Below, one piece after another: positions 7,429 to 15,243 of a stretch of DNA of 38,237 nt. The stretch is from Rhizobacter sp. (lineage in GTDB: Bacteria > Pseudomonadota > Gammaproteobacteria > Burkholderiales > Burkholderiaceae_C): contig JANXZN010000267.1 of the NCBI GenBank assembly GCA_025355545.1, positions 1-38,237 of the forward strand, in the 5' to 3' direction. Under the pieces are notes generated by a model. That model saw only the letters and a program-made list of their open reading frames with translations, searched no databases and was not told the DNA's origin. Within the stretch, counting starts at the first letter, position 1. Each line of letters starts with the position of its first letter. The position numbers and the translations under genes were made by a program.

Positions 7429-7451
7429 GGGGGGCAGCGAACGAAGTGAGC
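7429..7451. repeat. Short G-rich intergenic repeat, copy 1
   Basis: GGGGGGCAGCGAACGAAGTG and the next three bases closely match a second site at 14415-14436, differing by two single-base gaps. It lies in the gap between tssM and tagF. Short REP-like elements of this G-rich type are, from memory, common between genes in Burkholderiales. Confidence 0.6.
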
Positions 7452-7467
7452 TTGTGCGCAAACCATA

Positions 7468-10400
7468 TCAGAGCAAGTCGGGACAACGGAAGGTCTGCAT
7501 CTCGCGCAAGCGCAGCGGATTCAGTGCGCTGGCCGAAATGACTTCGAGCTTGGCGCGGCGGCCGTCGACGTTGAGCACGACGGTGAAGCGTTCTGGTTGC
7601 GGCGACGGCTGAACCTCGTGCTGACCGAACAGCCGGAACAGCGCCCACGGTCCGTCGAAGATCTCCTGCCCTCCACTCAGATCGAGCTTGAGCTGCGAGG
7701 CCACGCGCGTGCTCGGCCAGGTGATTGTCTGAGCGGCGGTGTTGCCCGCGGTGAACCGCAGGACCTGGCCATCGATGCTGAGCACCAGCTCCTTGGCAGG
7801 GGGATCCATCTCCAGCACGCGCATATCGACCTTGAAGCCCGGGGTCTTGCCACCGGCCCGGAAGAAGGCTTCGCGGATCTTGGCGGCGCGCTGGAAGTCC
7901 GCCAGCGCCGCGCCGCCGGGCGGCTTGGTGCCATCGGACAGCGGGCGGTAGGCCCAGGGCGTGACGCCGACGTCGACGACCGCGGCCAGCCGGCGCTGGA
8001 AGAAATCATCGAGCTGGCCGCCGACACCGAACATCTGGCCGAAGTCGTCGGGCAGCACGTCGGCGCGACTGCCCAGCGCAAACGGATAGCGCCCCGCGAT
8101 GGTCTTGATGCATTGCTCGGCGAGCGGTTTGATCTCGGCGCTCAGCCCTTGGCGTTCGGCGACCCGGCCTTGCGTCGCACCGGCATCGGCGAGTGTCGTC
8201 AGCATCGACTTGATCGGCTCGGGCTGCATGGCCGCGGCCGCCTTCGCCGCCGCGCCGCCCCCGCCGCCGGCCGGCGGTGCTGTCTTGGTCTTCTGCGCCG
8301 CATCGATCGCGGTGAGGTTCACGAAGACCTCGTTGAAGAGCTTCATGGTCTCGTCGATGGGTGGCGGCGTGCCGCTGACCATGCGCTGCAAGGCCGCAAA
8401 GTGATCGTCGACGAGCATCTCCAGCGGCCTGCCCGGCGTCTTCACGTCGTCACCGCCCGTGGCCTTGCCGACCACGGCGGCGATGTCGTCCTTGGCCTTG
8501 CTCAGCTTCTTCAGCGCCGGGGTGCTGAACTTGATCGAGCTGCCCGCTGCGGGCGCCGCTGTCGCCGCCGCCGCGGCAACCGCGGCGCCGAGCTGGGTCT
8601 CGCGCGCCACCGCACGCAGGTACGACGTCAACGGCGAATCCGGCGCAGCCAGCAGCCCGGCCACCACGAGGCTGCGGTCCAGTCCCCCCAGTTTCACCAG
8701 CCGGACGTCGGCGATGTACTGGTCCCAGACCTTGATGTACTCCCCCAGATACAAGCGCTGCACCCGTGCTCGGAGTTCGGGATCGATCTTGCCGACACCG
8801 AGCACGCCTGCGGCCGCCTGCTTGAGCGATTCGGCAGGCGCGCTAACGCCGAGCACCCAGCGCTCCTCTGCCGCCAGCACGGTCGCCACCTTCGTGATGG
8901 CCGGGTTGAAGCCCTTGACGTAGCCATCGCGGGTGAAGAGCCCGGGAATGCCTTTCGTCAGCGGCTGGCCGCTCGCGCGCTCGAACACCCGCACCGCGTC
9001 GGGCCCGCCGGCAGCGGCCGCGCTGAAGTCCGGCACGTCGCCGCCGACGCGGGTGCGCTTCAAGCGGCTGAAGATGCGGTATTCGAGCGGGTAGGCGATT
9101 AGCATCTCGCGCACGTTGGCCACCAGCGTCTTGTCCATCTGCGTCGGTGCCTTGGGGGCGCCTTCGGAGACCGCGGCGTCGAGATGCTGGGCCAGTGCAG
9201 CGCGTTGATCGACCGACATCGTCGAGGCGAGATTGGCGTCCCAATCGAACGCGACCCAGCCCTTGAACGACTCCGCATCGAAATGCTCGGGCGTGTAGAG
9301 CATCAGGTAGCCCTTCAGCGCTTCGTAGGCAAGCTCGAGGTTGTCCCGGTTCACGGCGCGCAGCCGCTCTTCGAGCCGACGTGCCACGCGCGGCATCAGG
9401 CCGTTGTCGAGCAGCTTGTGATAGCCGATGTCCGCCCCGGCCGCGACGTAGGGGCCCTGGTACAGGCCGAGCCTGTTCACCAGCGGCGGATCGTCGAGCG
9501 CGAATGCCGATGGGGTGGCCACTGCGGCGATCTTGTCCAACGCATTCGGCAGGACCGACAGTTCGGCGCCGGTGGCCGGCGGCACCGCGGCGACCGCGGC
9601 CTGGACCTCGGGCAGGCGCTCCTTCACCTGCGCGAGATAGGCCACGTTGCGTTGGTAGCCCAGGCCCCAGACGGCGACCAATCCCACCGCCACGACGAGC
9701 ATCGTCGCGAGCGCGGCAACGCGCCAGCGTCGGCGCCGGGTCTCGGCCTGTAGATTCCTGCCGACCAGGCCTTGTTCGGCAAACACCACTTCCTTCAGCA
9801 GGCGCGTCAGAAAGAAGGACTTGCCGCGCCACGCGGGCACCGCCGCCGCACGCTGCTCGACCCCGAACGTGCGGCCCAGCGTGCCGAGCACGCGGTCGAT
9901 CGGCGAGCCTTCCTGCGTGCCGCTGGTGAAGTAGATGCCGCGCACAAAGGCCCGTTCCTCGAGGTCACCCCCGCCTTCGAACACCTGCTCAAGGAAGCCG
10001 CCAAGCAACCCTTTCAAGCCTTCGAACTGCTGCGGAAAAGTGAAGACCGCGGCGCGCCGCAGCACGTCCGGCTCGGCCTGCATGCGCACGATCAGGCTGT
10101 CTCGCAGTCGCTTGCCGAGTGCCGTGAACTCGCTCGAGAAACTTTGCAGCGGCGTCGCACTGGCGGCGTCGGGTTCCTTGGGGTCGTGCGGGAACGAGAA
10201 GCCCCAGACCTGGTCGCGCTCCTCGCGGCCGAACTCGCCGAAGGTTTCGTTGAAGCCGGCAATCAGATCGCACTTGGTGACGAACACGTAGACCGGCGGT
10301 CGCACGCCGAGTCGTGACTGCAGCTCCTGCAGGCGCGTGCGCAGCTTCTGCGCATGGTCCTTGCGGTCGGCCGGGCTCTGGCGCAGCAAGTCCTCGATGT

Positions 10401-11076
10401 TGACCGTCAGCAGCACACCGTTCAGCGGCTGACGCGGCTTCGACTTGCGCAGCAGTGCGAGGAAGGTTTCCCAGGCCGCGGCATCGACGGCCGAATCGGA
10501 ATCCTGCGAGGTGTAGCGGCCCGCGGTGTCGATCAGCACCGCCTCGTCGGTGAACCACCATTCGCAGTTGCGCGTGCCGCCGACCCCACGCACCGACGCC
10601 TGGCCCATCTTGCCGGCCAGCGGGAAGGTCAGCCCGGCGTTGAGCAGCGCCGTGGTCTTGCCCGAGCCCGGTAGGCCGATGAACATGTACCAGGGCAGCT
10701 CGTACAGGAACTGCCCCCGCTTGAGCCACGACGACTTGCCGCTCTGGCGGGCACTCTCCCCCAGCACCTTCAACGCCTGGCTGAAGCGCTCCTGCAAGGC
10801 TTGCGCTTCGCGCTCGACGCTGTTCGGGCCGGCGGCCAGGCCGGCCACCAGGCGCTGGTTGGTGCGCCGGCGCCGCCAGGCGCGGATGCCGAAGACCACC
10901 GCGAAGACCAGCAGCAAGATGACGAGCGCAACCACTCGTTCGCCGATGCCGTCGAGCGGATGCTCGCCACGCAGTTCGATCAGCGGGCCCGCCCACCAGA
11001 TCAGCGCCGCGAGCAGCAGCAAGCCGATCACGGCCAAGGTCACCGGGTGCAGCAGGGCGGAAAGGAAACGCTTCAT
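7468..11076 (-). CDS. tssM: TssM (IcmF-like) inner-membrane component
   Basis: The 1202-aa length fits the IcmF family. Two membrane segments lie near the N-terminus (about residues 11-32 and 47-66), followed by a cytoplasmic GTPase-like domain with Walker A GLPGSGKT at about 134-141 and a downstream FVTKCDLI motif. A third membrane segment (VAALATMLVVAVGLVAVWGL) lies near residue 450, and the large C-terminal periplasmic part ends in beta-rich sequence with PWALFRLFGQHEV. Ala/Pro/Gly-rich linkers occur near residues 800 and 900. TssM and TssL form the trans-envelope base on which the contractile apparatus docks. ATG 11076 has GGGAGG upstream, and the gene starts 12 bases after tssL ends. The intact Walker motif suggests nucleotide binding is retained. 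Confidence 0.97.
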   Translation of the reverse strand: MKRFLSALLHPVTLAVIGLLLLAALIWWAGPLIELRGEHPLDGIGERVVALVILLLVFAVVFGIRAWRRRRTNQRLVAGLAAGPNSVEREAQALQERFSQALKVLGESARQSGKSSWLKRGQFLYELPWYMFIGLPGSGKTTALLNAGLTFPLAGKMGQASVRGVGGTRNCEWWFTDEAVLIDTAGRYTSQDSDSAVDAAAWETFLALLRKSKPRQPLNGVLLTVNIEDLLRQSPADRKDHAQKLRTRLQELQSRLGVRPPVYVFVTKCDLIAGFNETFGEFGREERDQVWGFSFPHDPKEPDAASATPLQSFSSEFTALGKRLRDSLIVRMQAEPDVLRRAAVFTFPQQFEGLKGLLGGFLEQVFEGGGDLEERAFVRGIYFTSGTQEGSPIDRVLGTLGRTFGVEQRAAAVPAWRGKSFFLTRLLKEVVFAEQGLVGRNLQAETRRRRWRVAALATMLVVAVGLVAVWGLGYQRNVAYLAQVKERLPEVQAAVAAVPPATGAELSVLPNALDKIAAVATPSAFALDDPPLVNRLGLYQGPYVAAGADIGYHKLLDNGLMPRVARRLEERLRAVNRDNLELAYEALKGYLMLYTPEHFDAESFKGWVAFDWDANLASTMSVDQRAALAQHLDAAVSEGAPKAPTQMDKTLVANVREMLIAYPLEYRIFSRLKRTRVGGDVPDFSAAAAGGPDAVRVFERASGQPLTKGIPGLFTRDGYVKGFNPAITKVATVLAAEERWVLGVSAPAESLKQAAAGVLGVGKIDPELRARVQRLYLGEYIKVWDQYIADVRLVKLGGLDRSLVVAGLLAAPDSPLTSYLRAVARETQLGAAVAAAAATAAPAAGSSIKFSTPALKKLSKAKDDIAAVVGKATGGDDVKTPGRPLEMLVDDHFAALQRMVSGTPPPIDETMKLFNEVFVNLTAIDAAQKTKTAPPAGGGGGAAAKAAAAMQPEPIKSMLTTLADAGATQGRVAERQGLSAEIKPLAEQCIKTIAGRYPFALGSRADVLPDDFGQMFGVGGQLDDFFQRRLAAVVDVGVTPWAYRPLSDGTKPPGGAALADFQRAAKIREAFFRAGGKTPGFKVDMRVLEMDPPAKELVLSIDGQVLRFTAGNTAAQTITWPSTRVASQLKLDLSGGQEIFDGPWALFRLFGQHEVQPSPQPERFTVVLNVDGRRAKLEVISASALNPLRLREMQTFRCPDLL

Positions 11077-11088
11077 CGCAGCCTCCCT

Positions 11089-12411
11089 TCAATCGGCCAC
11101 GAACAGCGTGACTTCGACGCGCCGGTTGCGCGCGCGCCCCGCGGGAGTGGCGTTGTCGGCGATCGGCTGCGCATCGGCAAGCCCTTCGGCGCGCACGCGC
11201 TCGGGTCCGACCTGCCGGACGAGTTCGGAACGGACGGCTTCGGCGCGCTCCTTTGACAAATGCCAGTTCGACGGGAACCGCGCGGTACGAATCGGCTGGT
11301 TGTCGGTGTGGCCGCTGACCAGCACATTGCCCTTGAGCGTGGCCAGTGCCTGGCCGATGCTCGGCAGCAAGGGCCTGAAGGCCGATGCGACGACCGCGCT
11401 GCCCGGCTCGAAGAACCCGTCGCCCTTGATGACCACGATCGAACGGTCGACCAGATCCTGCACCTCCACCTGGCCCGCCTTGATCTGCGGGGCCAACAGG
11501 CCCGCTAGCCTCGGCTTCGGTGCCGGCGGTGGCGGTGGTGGTGGCGGCGCGGCGAGCTGGACCTTCTTCGCGTCCAACTGGGCGAGCTTGTCGAACAGGC
11601 CGTCGGCCGAGTTGGCGAGCGACCAGCGAAAGCCCGCGTAGATGATCGCCAGGAGCACCAGGATGGCCGACGCGATCAACCACAGCGGCACACCGTCGAC
11701 GAGGCGCTGGCCGCGCACCGCGACCCCCTGCCAGCGCGGTGACAACGTCCGCTCGGAGGAACGGCCCTGGCCGAGCATCTGCGCGAGGCGCTGACGCACG
11801 CTGTCGAGTTGCGCTTCGCCGTTCTCGATCACCCGGTAGCGGCCCTGGAATCCAAGCCCCAGGACGACGTAGAGCAACTCCAGCAGGCTGCGATTGGCCT
11901 CGACGTTCTCGGCCAGCTTGCTCATCAGCTGGAATACTTTCTCGCCCCCCCAGGACTCGTTGTGGAATTGCACCAGCAAGCTGTTGCCGGACCAGACGCC
12001 GGAACCGCCCCAGGGCGTGCTCGCCGCCGATTCGTCGAGCAGCGTGCACAGGATGTAGCGCCCGGCCACCACCTGCTCATTCGGCAGGCCCTGGGCGCGG
12101 GCCTGCGATTCGAACTTGCGGATGCCCTCCGAGAGCGCATCGCGCAGCCCGGCCGGGTTCGGGTGACGCGCCGTGTGCCGCACACGCGGTGCGGCGGCCA
12201 GCAACGGCATCGCCGCGTTGACCAGCGGGTTCAGGCTCCCGCTCATCATCGTGTCCAGCGACAGTGGCACGTCCTTGCCGGTCGAGCCCTGGGGCGCGGC
12301 CGGCGAGGCCGGCGCTGCGGCGGCGGCCGCCGCCCCGCCCCGGCCCGCGCTCGGCTTGATGACCGTGCGGTCGGAACCGAAGGCGGCGAACGGGTCCCCG
12401 GTGTCGCTCAT
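11089..12411 (-). CDS. tssL: TssL (DotU-like) with C-terminal OmpA peptidoglycan-binding domain
   Basis: 440 aa. After an Ala/Pro-rich N-terminus of about 45 residues comes the DotU domain, with YILCTLLDESAASTPWG and LVQFHNESWGGEKVFQLMSK. A single membrane segment (LWLIASAILVLLAIIYAGF) lies at about 230-248. A poly-proline linker (APPPPPPPPAPKP) then leads to an OmpA-like domain with GHTDNQPI and NRRVEV motifs. OmpA-extended TssL proteins anchor the T6SS complex to peptidoglycan directly. That matters here because no tssJ lipoprotein gene is seen. The gene is separated from tssK by a 177-bp gap filled by a palindromic element, so it may depend on read-through or an internal promoter. Confidence 0.97.
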   Translation of the reverse strand: MSDTGDPFAAFGSDRTVIKPSAGRGGAAAAAAAPASPAAPQGSTGKDVPLSLDTMMSGSLNPLVNAAMPLLAAAPRVRHTARHPNPAGLRDALSEGIRKFESQARAQGLPNEQVVAGRYILCTLLDESAASTPWGGSGVWSGNSLLVQFHNESWGGEKVFQLMSKLAENVEANRSLLELLYVVLGLGFQGRYRVIENGEAQLDSVRQRLAQMLGQGRSSERTLSPRWQGVAVRGQRLVDGVPLWLIASAILVLLAIIYAGFRWSLANSADGLFDKLAQLDAKKVQLAAPPPPPPPPAPKPRLAGLLAPQIKAGQVEVQDLVDRSIVVIKGDGFFEPGSAVVASAFRPLLPSIGQALATLKGNVLVSGHTDNQPIRTARFPSNWHLSKERAEAVRSELVRQVGPERVRAEGLADAQPIADNATPAGRARNRRVEVTLFVAD

Positions 12412-12421
12412 CGAGATGCCC

Positions 12422-12590
12422 AGGGCCTGTTAACGCTATGGGAAGGCATCGGCCCTGCGGGTGATCTCAGCAAACAACCGCCCGCCGCGTTGCAAATGCT
12501 CGCCGTAGGCGCGGCTACGCCTGCGCTTTGCGCCTTGCGGGCGGCTGTTTGCTGAGTCACGCGTGTCCTCCCATAGCGTTAACAGGCCCT
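12422..12590. repeat. 169-bp nested palindromic element (MITE-like) between tssK and tssL
   Basis: The outer arms, 22 bases each, are perfect inverted copies (12422-12443 and 12569-12590), starting AGGGCCTGTTAACGCTATGG. Inside them a second inverted pair (12461-12485 and 12537-12560), containing CTCAGCAAACA, matches except for one mismatch and one gap. The centre pairs loosely. The right arm overlaps the TAG stop of tssK by two bases. Terminal inverted repeats without an ORF suggest a miniature transposable or REP-type element. The transcript could fold into a long hairpin within the operon. Confidence 0.8.
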
Positions 12591-13926
12591 AGTTGCGCAC
12601 GGCCCAGAACTCGATCTCCAGCCCGGGGAAATCGCCGGCCACGTGCATGGCCATGCCGCCGGAGCTTTCCAGCTGCTTCCACATGTCGTTGCCGCGGGTT
12701 TCGAGTTCGAAATAGGTGAAGCCGGCGTGGTACGGAATTTGCCGCGGCGCCACCGGCAGCGGCCGCATCGACACCCCCGGCAACTGCAGGTTCACCAGGT
12801 CACGGATGCGCTCGACCGTGCCGATCTTGACCTGCGTCGGGAAACGGGCACGCAGAGCGTCGCCGGGCAGCTGCGAACTCACAGCGAACACGAACTGCGC
12901 GTTGCGCTGCAGATCCACGTCCGGAATCATCGCAACGCGCACGCCGTACTTGCGGTCCTGAAGTTCGATCGGGATTGCGGTCTGTTCCATCACCATCGAC
13001 AGCGATTGCCGGACCTCGTCCATCAGCGGCTTGAAGCAGATCGCCGGGTCGTCATGCCCGTAAGCCGGGATGTTGCCCGGGCGGCGCCCCTCACGGAAGG
13101 TCGACATCTCGCCGATCAGAGCGACGACGAAATAGTAGAAGTCCTTCGGATGCAGCAGCGACGCCTGGCGGAACTGTGCAATCACCGGTTCGTTGCGGTT
13201 GATCAACAGCAGCATCAGGAAGTCGGCGATCTCGCCGACCCCTGCGCGCCCCGGCTGCGCCAGCCGGGCCGCCAGCGCCTCGCCGCGCTGATGCAGCAGC
13301 CCGTGCAGGTCGCGCAGCTGCGACGCGAGCAGCTCGTTGCCGCCGCAATGCAGCGTCGGCGGGATGTACGCGGCATCGAGCACCAGCTTGTTATCGGCAC
13401 GGCGCTCGACCACCTTGCACAGGCCGATCGTCACCACACCTTCGCCGGCGTCGCGCGCGAGCACGATGCGCAGATTCATGCGGCCGATCTGGATCGGCGC
13501 GGCGCGCTGTCCGCTCGCATTGGTGTCACCGACCTCGACTTCCGCGGCTCGGAATCGAGGCGGCATCGAACCGGCATCGGATTCGGCGTCGGTCTCGGCA
13601 ACGCCGGGGCGCTGCAGCGTGATCGCCAGCACCACGAGTTGGTCGCGCGTGTCCGGTGGAACATCGAATGCGGCCGGCGCCGGGTCCTGCCCGGGCACGT
13701 CGAACGCGAGCCCGTCGGGCATCACGCCCTGCGCCGCGATGATTGCCACCTTGCCGAGATTCAGCGCCGAGCTGTCCAGCGTCAGCGACAGGTGCCCCCA
13801 GCAATACGGCGCGGTCGCGGCGAGGCGCATCTGCGCCTGCTGTGCGAGAAAACGGTCATGCTGCTGCAAATGCTGCGGCTGGAGGAACATGCCCTCCGTC
13901 CAGATCACCTTGTTGGTCCAGGTCAT
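12589..13926 (-). CDS. tssK: TssK baseplate-membrane complex connector
   Basis: 445 aa, the usual TssK length. The N-terminus MTWTNKVIWTEGMFLQPQHLQQHDRF is a family hallmark. The middle holds FLMLLLINRNEPVI and HPKDFYYFVVALIGEMSTF, and the C-terminus has IPYHAGFTYFELE and FPGLEIEFWAVRN. TssK forms trimers that link the TssF-TssG baseplate wedge to TssL and TssM. It starts 13 bases after the DUF4280 gene, in keeping with co-transcription. The stop codon overlaps the right arm of the palindromic element. Confidence 0.97.
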   Translation of the reverse strand: MTWTNKVIWTEGMFLQPQHLQQHDRFLAQQAQMRLAATAPYCWGHLSLTLDSSALNLGKVAIIAAQGVMPDGLAFDVPGQDPAPAAFDVPPDTRDQLVVLAITLQRPGVAETDAESDAGSMPPRFRAAEVEVGDTNASGQRAAPIQIGRMNLRIVLARDAGEGVVTIGLCKVVERRADNKLVLDAAYIPPTLHCGGNELLASQLRDLHGLLHQRGEALAARLAQPGRAGVGEIADFLMLLLINRNEPVIAQFRQASLLHPKDFYYFVVALIGEMSTFREGRRPGNIPAYGHDDPAICFKPLMDEVRQSLSMVMEQTAIPIELQDRKYGVRVAMIPDVDLQRNAQFVFAVSSQLPGDALRARFPTQVKIGTVERIRDLVNLQLPGVSMRPLPVAPRQIPYHAGFTYFELETRGNDMWKQLESSGGMAMHVAGDFPGLEIEFWAVRN

Positions 13927-13939
13927 GCCTTGTGCTGCT

Positions 13940-14332
13940 TCACGGTACGTTGTGGGTAACCTGAGCCGGGAACGTGATGCTGATCACTCCTCCCAACGCG
14001 CAGGTCAGGGTGCAGGTGTTGTCGAGCACGGGAATGTTGGCGATGAGCACGTTGGGCACGCCGGGCGCCCAGGGCGCCGGCGTCACCGGCGTGCAGGGCA
14101 CCGGCGTCGGTACGCCAAGCGCCGCCGAAGTGGCAGCGATGAACGCGGGGTTGGACGGCGAACAGCACATCGGGAACGGCACAATGTTGGTGAACGGGAT
14201 GTTGTCCATGATGACACCGTTGATCAGCGAACTGCTCATGACCGGACGCGGCGTCGGAATGAATGTCGAGGGCGCACCTCCCAGCGAGAAGGTGCAGGCG
14301 GTCACGGCAGTCATGGCGACTTGTTGAGGCAT
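13940..14332 (-). CDS. DUF4280 PAAR-like spike-tip protein
   Basis: 130 aa. The opening MPQQV followed by ACTFSLGGAPSTF, a middle INGVIMDNIPFTNIVPFPMC and the repeated Pro/Cys segments (PTPVPCTPVTPAPW, LDNTCTLTCALGG) match the DUF4280 family, which has a PAAR-like fold and is thought to sharpen the VgrG tip. It is a stand-alone protein with no attached effector domain. The cysteines may bind a metal as in PAAR proteins, which is inference. It sits between the PP2C gene and tssK rather than beside vgrG. Upstream is a 118-bp gap with a palindrome and a G-rich repeat. Confidence 0.85.
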   Translation of the reverse strand: MPQQVAMTAVTACTFSLGGAPSTFIPTPRPVMSSSLINGVIMDNIPFTNIVPFPMCCSPSNPAFIAATSAALGVPTPVPCTPVTPAPWAPGVPNVLIANIPVLDNTCTLTCALGGVISITFPAQVTHNVP

Positions 14333-14365
14333 GGTGTGGTGCTCTCAGACGCCGCCGGGCCGCCG

Positions 14366-14395
14366 AGGGCCACGCAGGGGCCCCTGCGTGGCCCT
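14366..14395. repeat. 30-bp perfect palindrome
   Basis: AGGGCCACGCAGGGG is followed immediately by its exact inverted copy, with no loop. It lies between the PP2C stop and the DUF4280 start, next to copy 2 of the G-rich repeat. In RNA it would form a strong hairpin. No T-run follows on the minus strand, so a classical terminator is not supported. Confidence 0.75.
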
Positions 14396-14414
14396 TGCGG
14401 CTGAGCTCCCCCTC

Positions 14415-14436
14415 GGGGGGCAGGAACGAAGTGACG
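14415..14436. repeat. Short G-rich intergenic repeat, copy 2
   Basis: GGGGGGCAGGAACGAAGTGA plus two bases matches the repeat at 7429-7451 apart from two single-base gaps. The preceding CCCCCTC makes a small hairpin with its G-run. It lies between the PP2C and DUF4280 genes. Confidence 0.6.
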
Positions 14437-14450
14437 TGGGGGCTGTCATC

Positions 14451-15242
14451 TCAGGGCTCGCCGACCCAGACCGCGATGCCGCTGAAGTTGTCGTGGCCGG
14501 TCTTGCCAGCCTCGGCCGCATGCAGCAGCACGAGTTGTTCCATTCCCGCGAGCCACGCGCCCGGATCGGCGGCGGCGCTCAGGCAGGCACACATCTCGGC
14601 CTCGTCGACGTATTCCCACAGCCCGTCGGTGCACAGCAGAAAGACATCGTGCGGCTTCAGTTGCCAGGGCTGCGTCGCGGTCGAGACGAGCAAGTCTTCG
14701 GGGCGCGTCCCCAGCGCCGACTGCAGTTCGCTGCGCCGCGGGTGCGTGCGCATCTGCTGCGGCATCAGCAGACCGGCGTCGACCATGGTCTGCACGACGC
14801 TGTGGTCGCGCGTGTGCGACAGCATCAGGCCATCGCGAAACAGGTACAGACGCGAGTCACCCGCGTGGCCCCACAGCGCCTCGCGACACCCGAGGTCGAC
14901 GAACAGCGCGACGACGGTGCTGTGCATGTCTTTCGTCTTGCCGGACTCGGACTGATGCCGCCGCAAATGCGCATTGGTGTCGATCAGTAGGTCTCTGACT
15001 TCGTCGAGGCGCGCCAACGGCGCCAGCGAGACCTGGTCGATGATGTGGCGCACGACCAGCTTCGAGGCGATGTCGCCGCCGCCATGTCCGCCGGCACCGT
15101 CAGCGACCACACAGCACAGGCGCTGTTCGCTCTGCCAGTGCCCGCAGGCGTCTTGGTTGTTGGCGCGTCCGCCCTGTCGCGACAGGGTCGCCAGCTCAAT
15201 GTGCCCGGTGTGTTTGTCCTCGCGCTCCAGAACATCGCTCAC
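14451..15242 (-). CDS. PP2C-type Ser/Thr protein phosphatase (PppA-like)
   Basis: I choose the GTG at 15242 because GGGAGG lies seven bases upstream and the FHA stop (TGA at 15246-15244) lies one base before it. The ATG 57 bases upstream would run deep into fha. The 263-aa product has the PP2C metal-binding motifs in order: NNQDACG, VADGAGGHGGG, WGHAGDSRLYLF, LLCTDGLWE and GHDNFSG. In T6SS loci such phosphatases remove phosphates placed by a PpkA-type kinase on the FHA protein and so switch assembly off. No kinase gene is visible in the window. The soluble single-domain form, without membrane segments, fits the PppA type. Confidence 0.93.
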   Translation of the reverse strand: MSDVLEREDKHTGHIELATLSRQGGRANNQDACGHWQSEQRLCCVVADGAGGHGGGDIASKLVVRHIIDQVSLAPLARLDEVRDLLIDTNAHLRRHQSESGKTKDMHSTVVALFVDLGCREALWGHAGDSRLYLFRDGLMLSHTRDHSVVQTMVDAGLLMPQQMRTHPRRSELQSALGTRPEDLLVSTATQPWQLKPHDVFLLCTDGLWEYVDEAEMCACLSAAADPGAWLAGMEQLVLLHAAEAGKTGHDNFSGIAVWVGEP

Positions 15243-15243
15243 C

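Noticed and set aside
7597-9102. 501-aa plus-strand ORF
   Set aside because: It lies antisense to tssM, whose family motifs are clear; composition is Arg/His/Ala-rich as expected for a shadow frame in high-GC DNA.
9989-12049. 686-aa minus-strand ORF across tssM and tssL
   Set aside because: It is an Arg/Ala/Gly-rich shadow in another frame crossing the real tssM-tssL junction.
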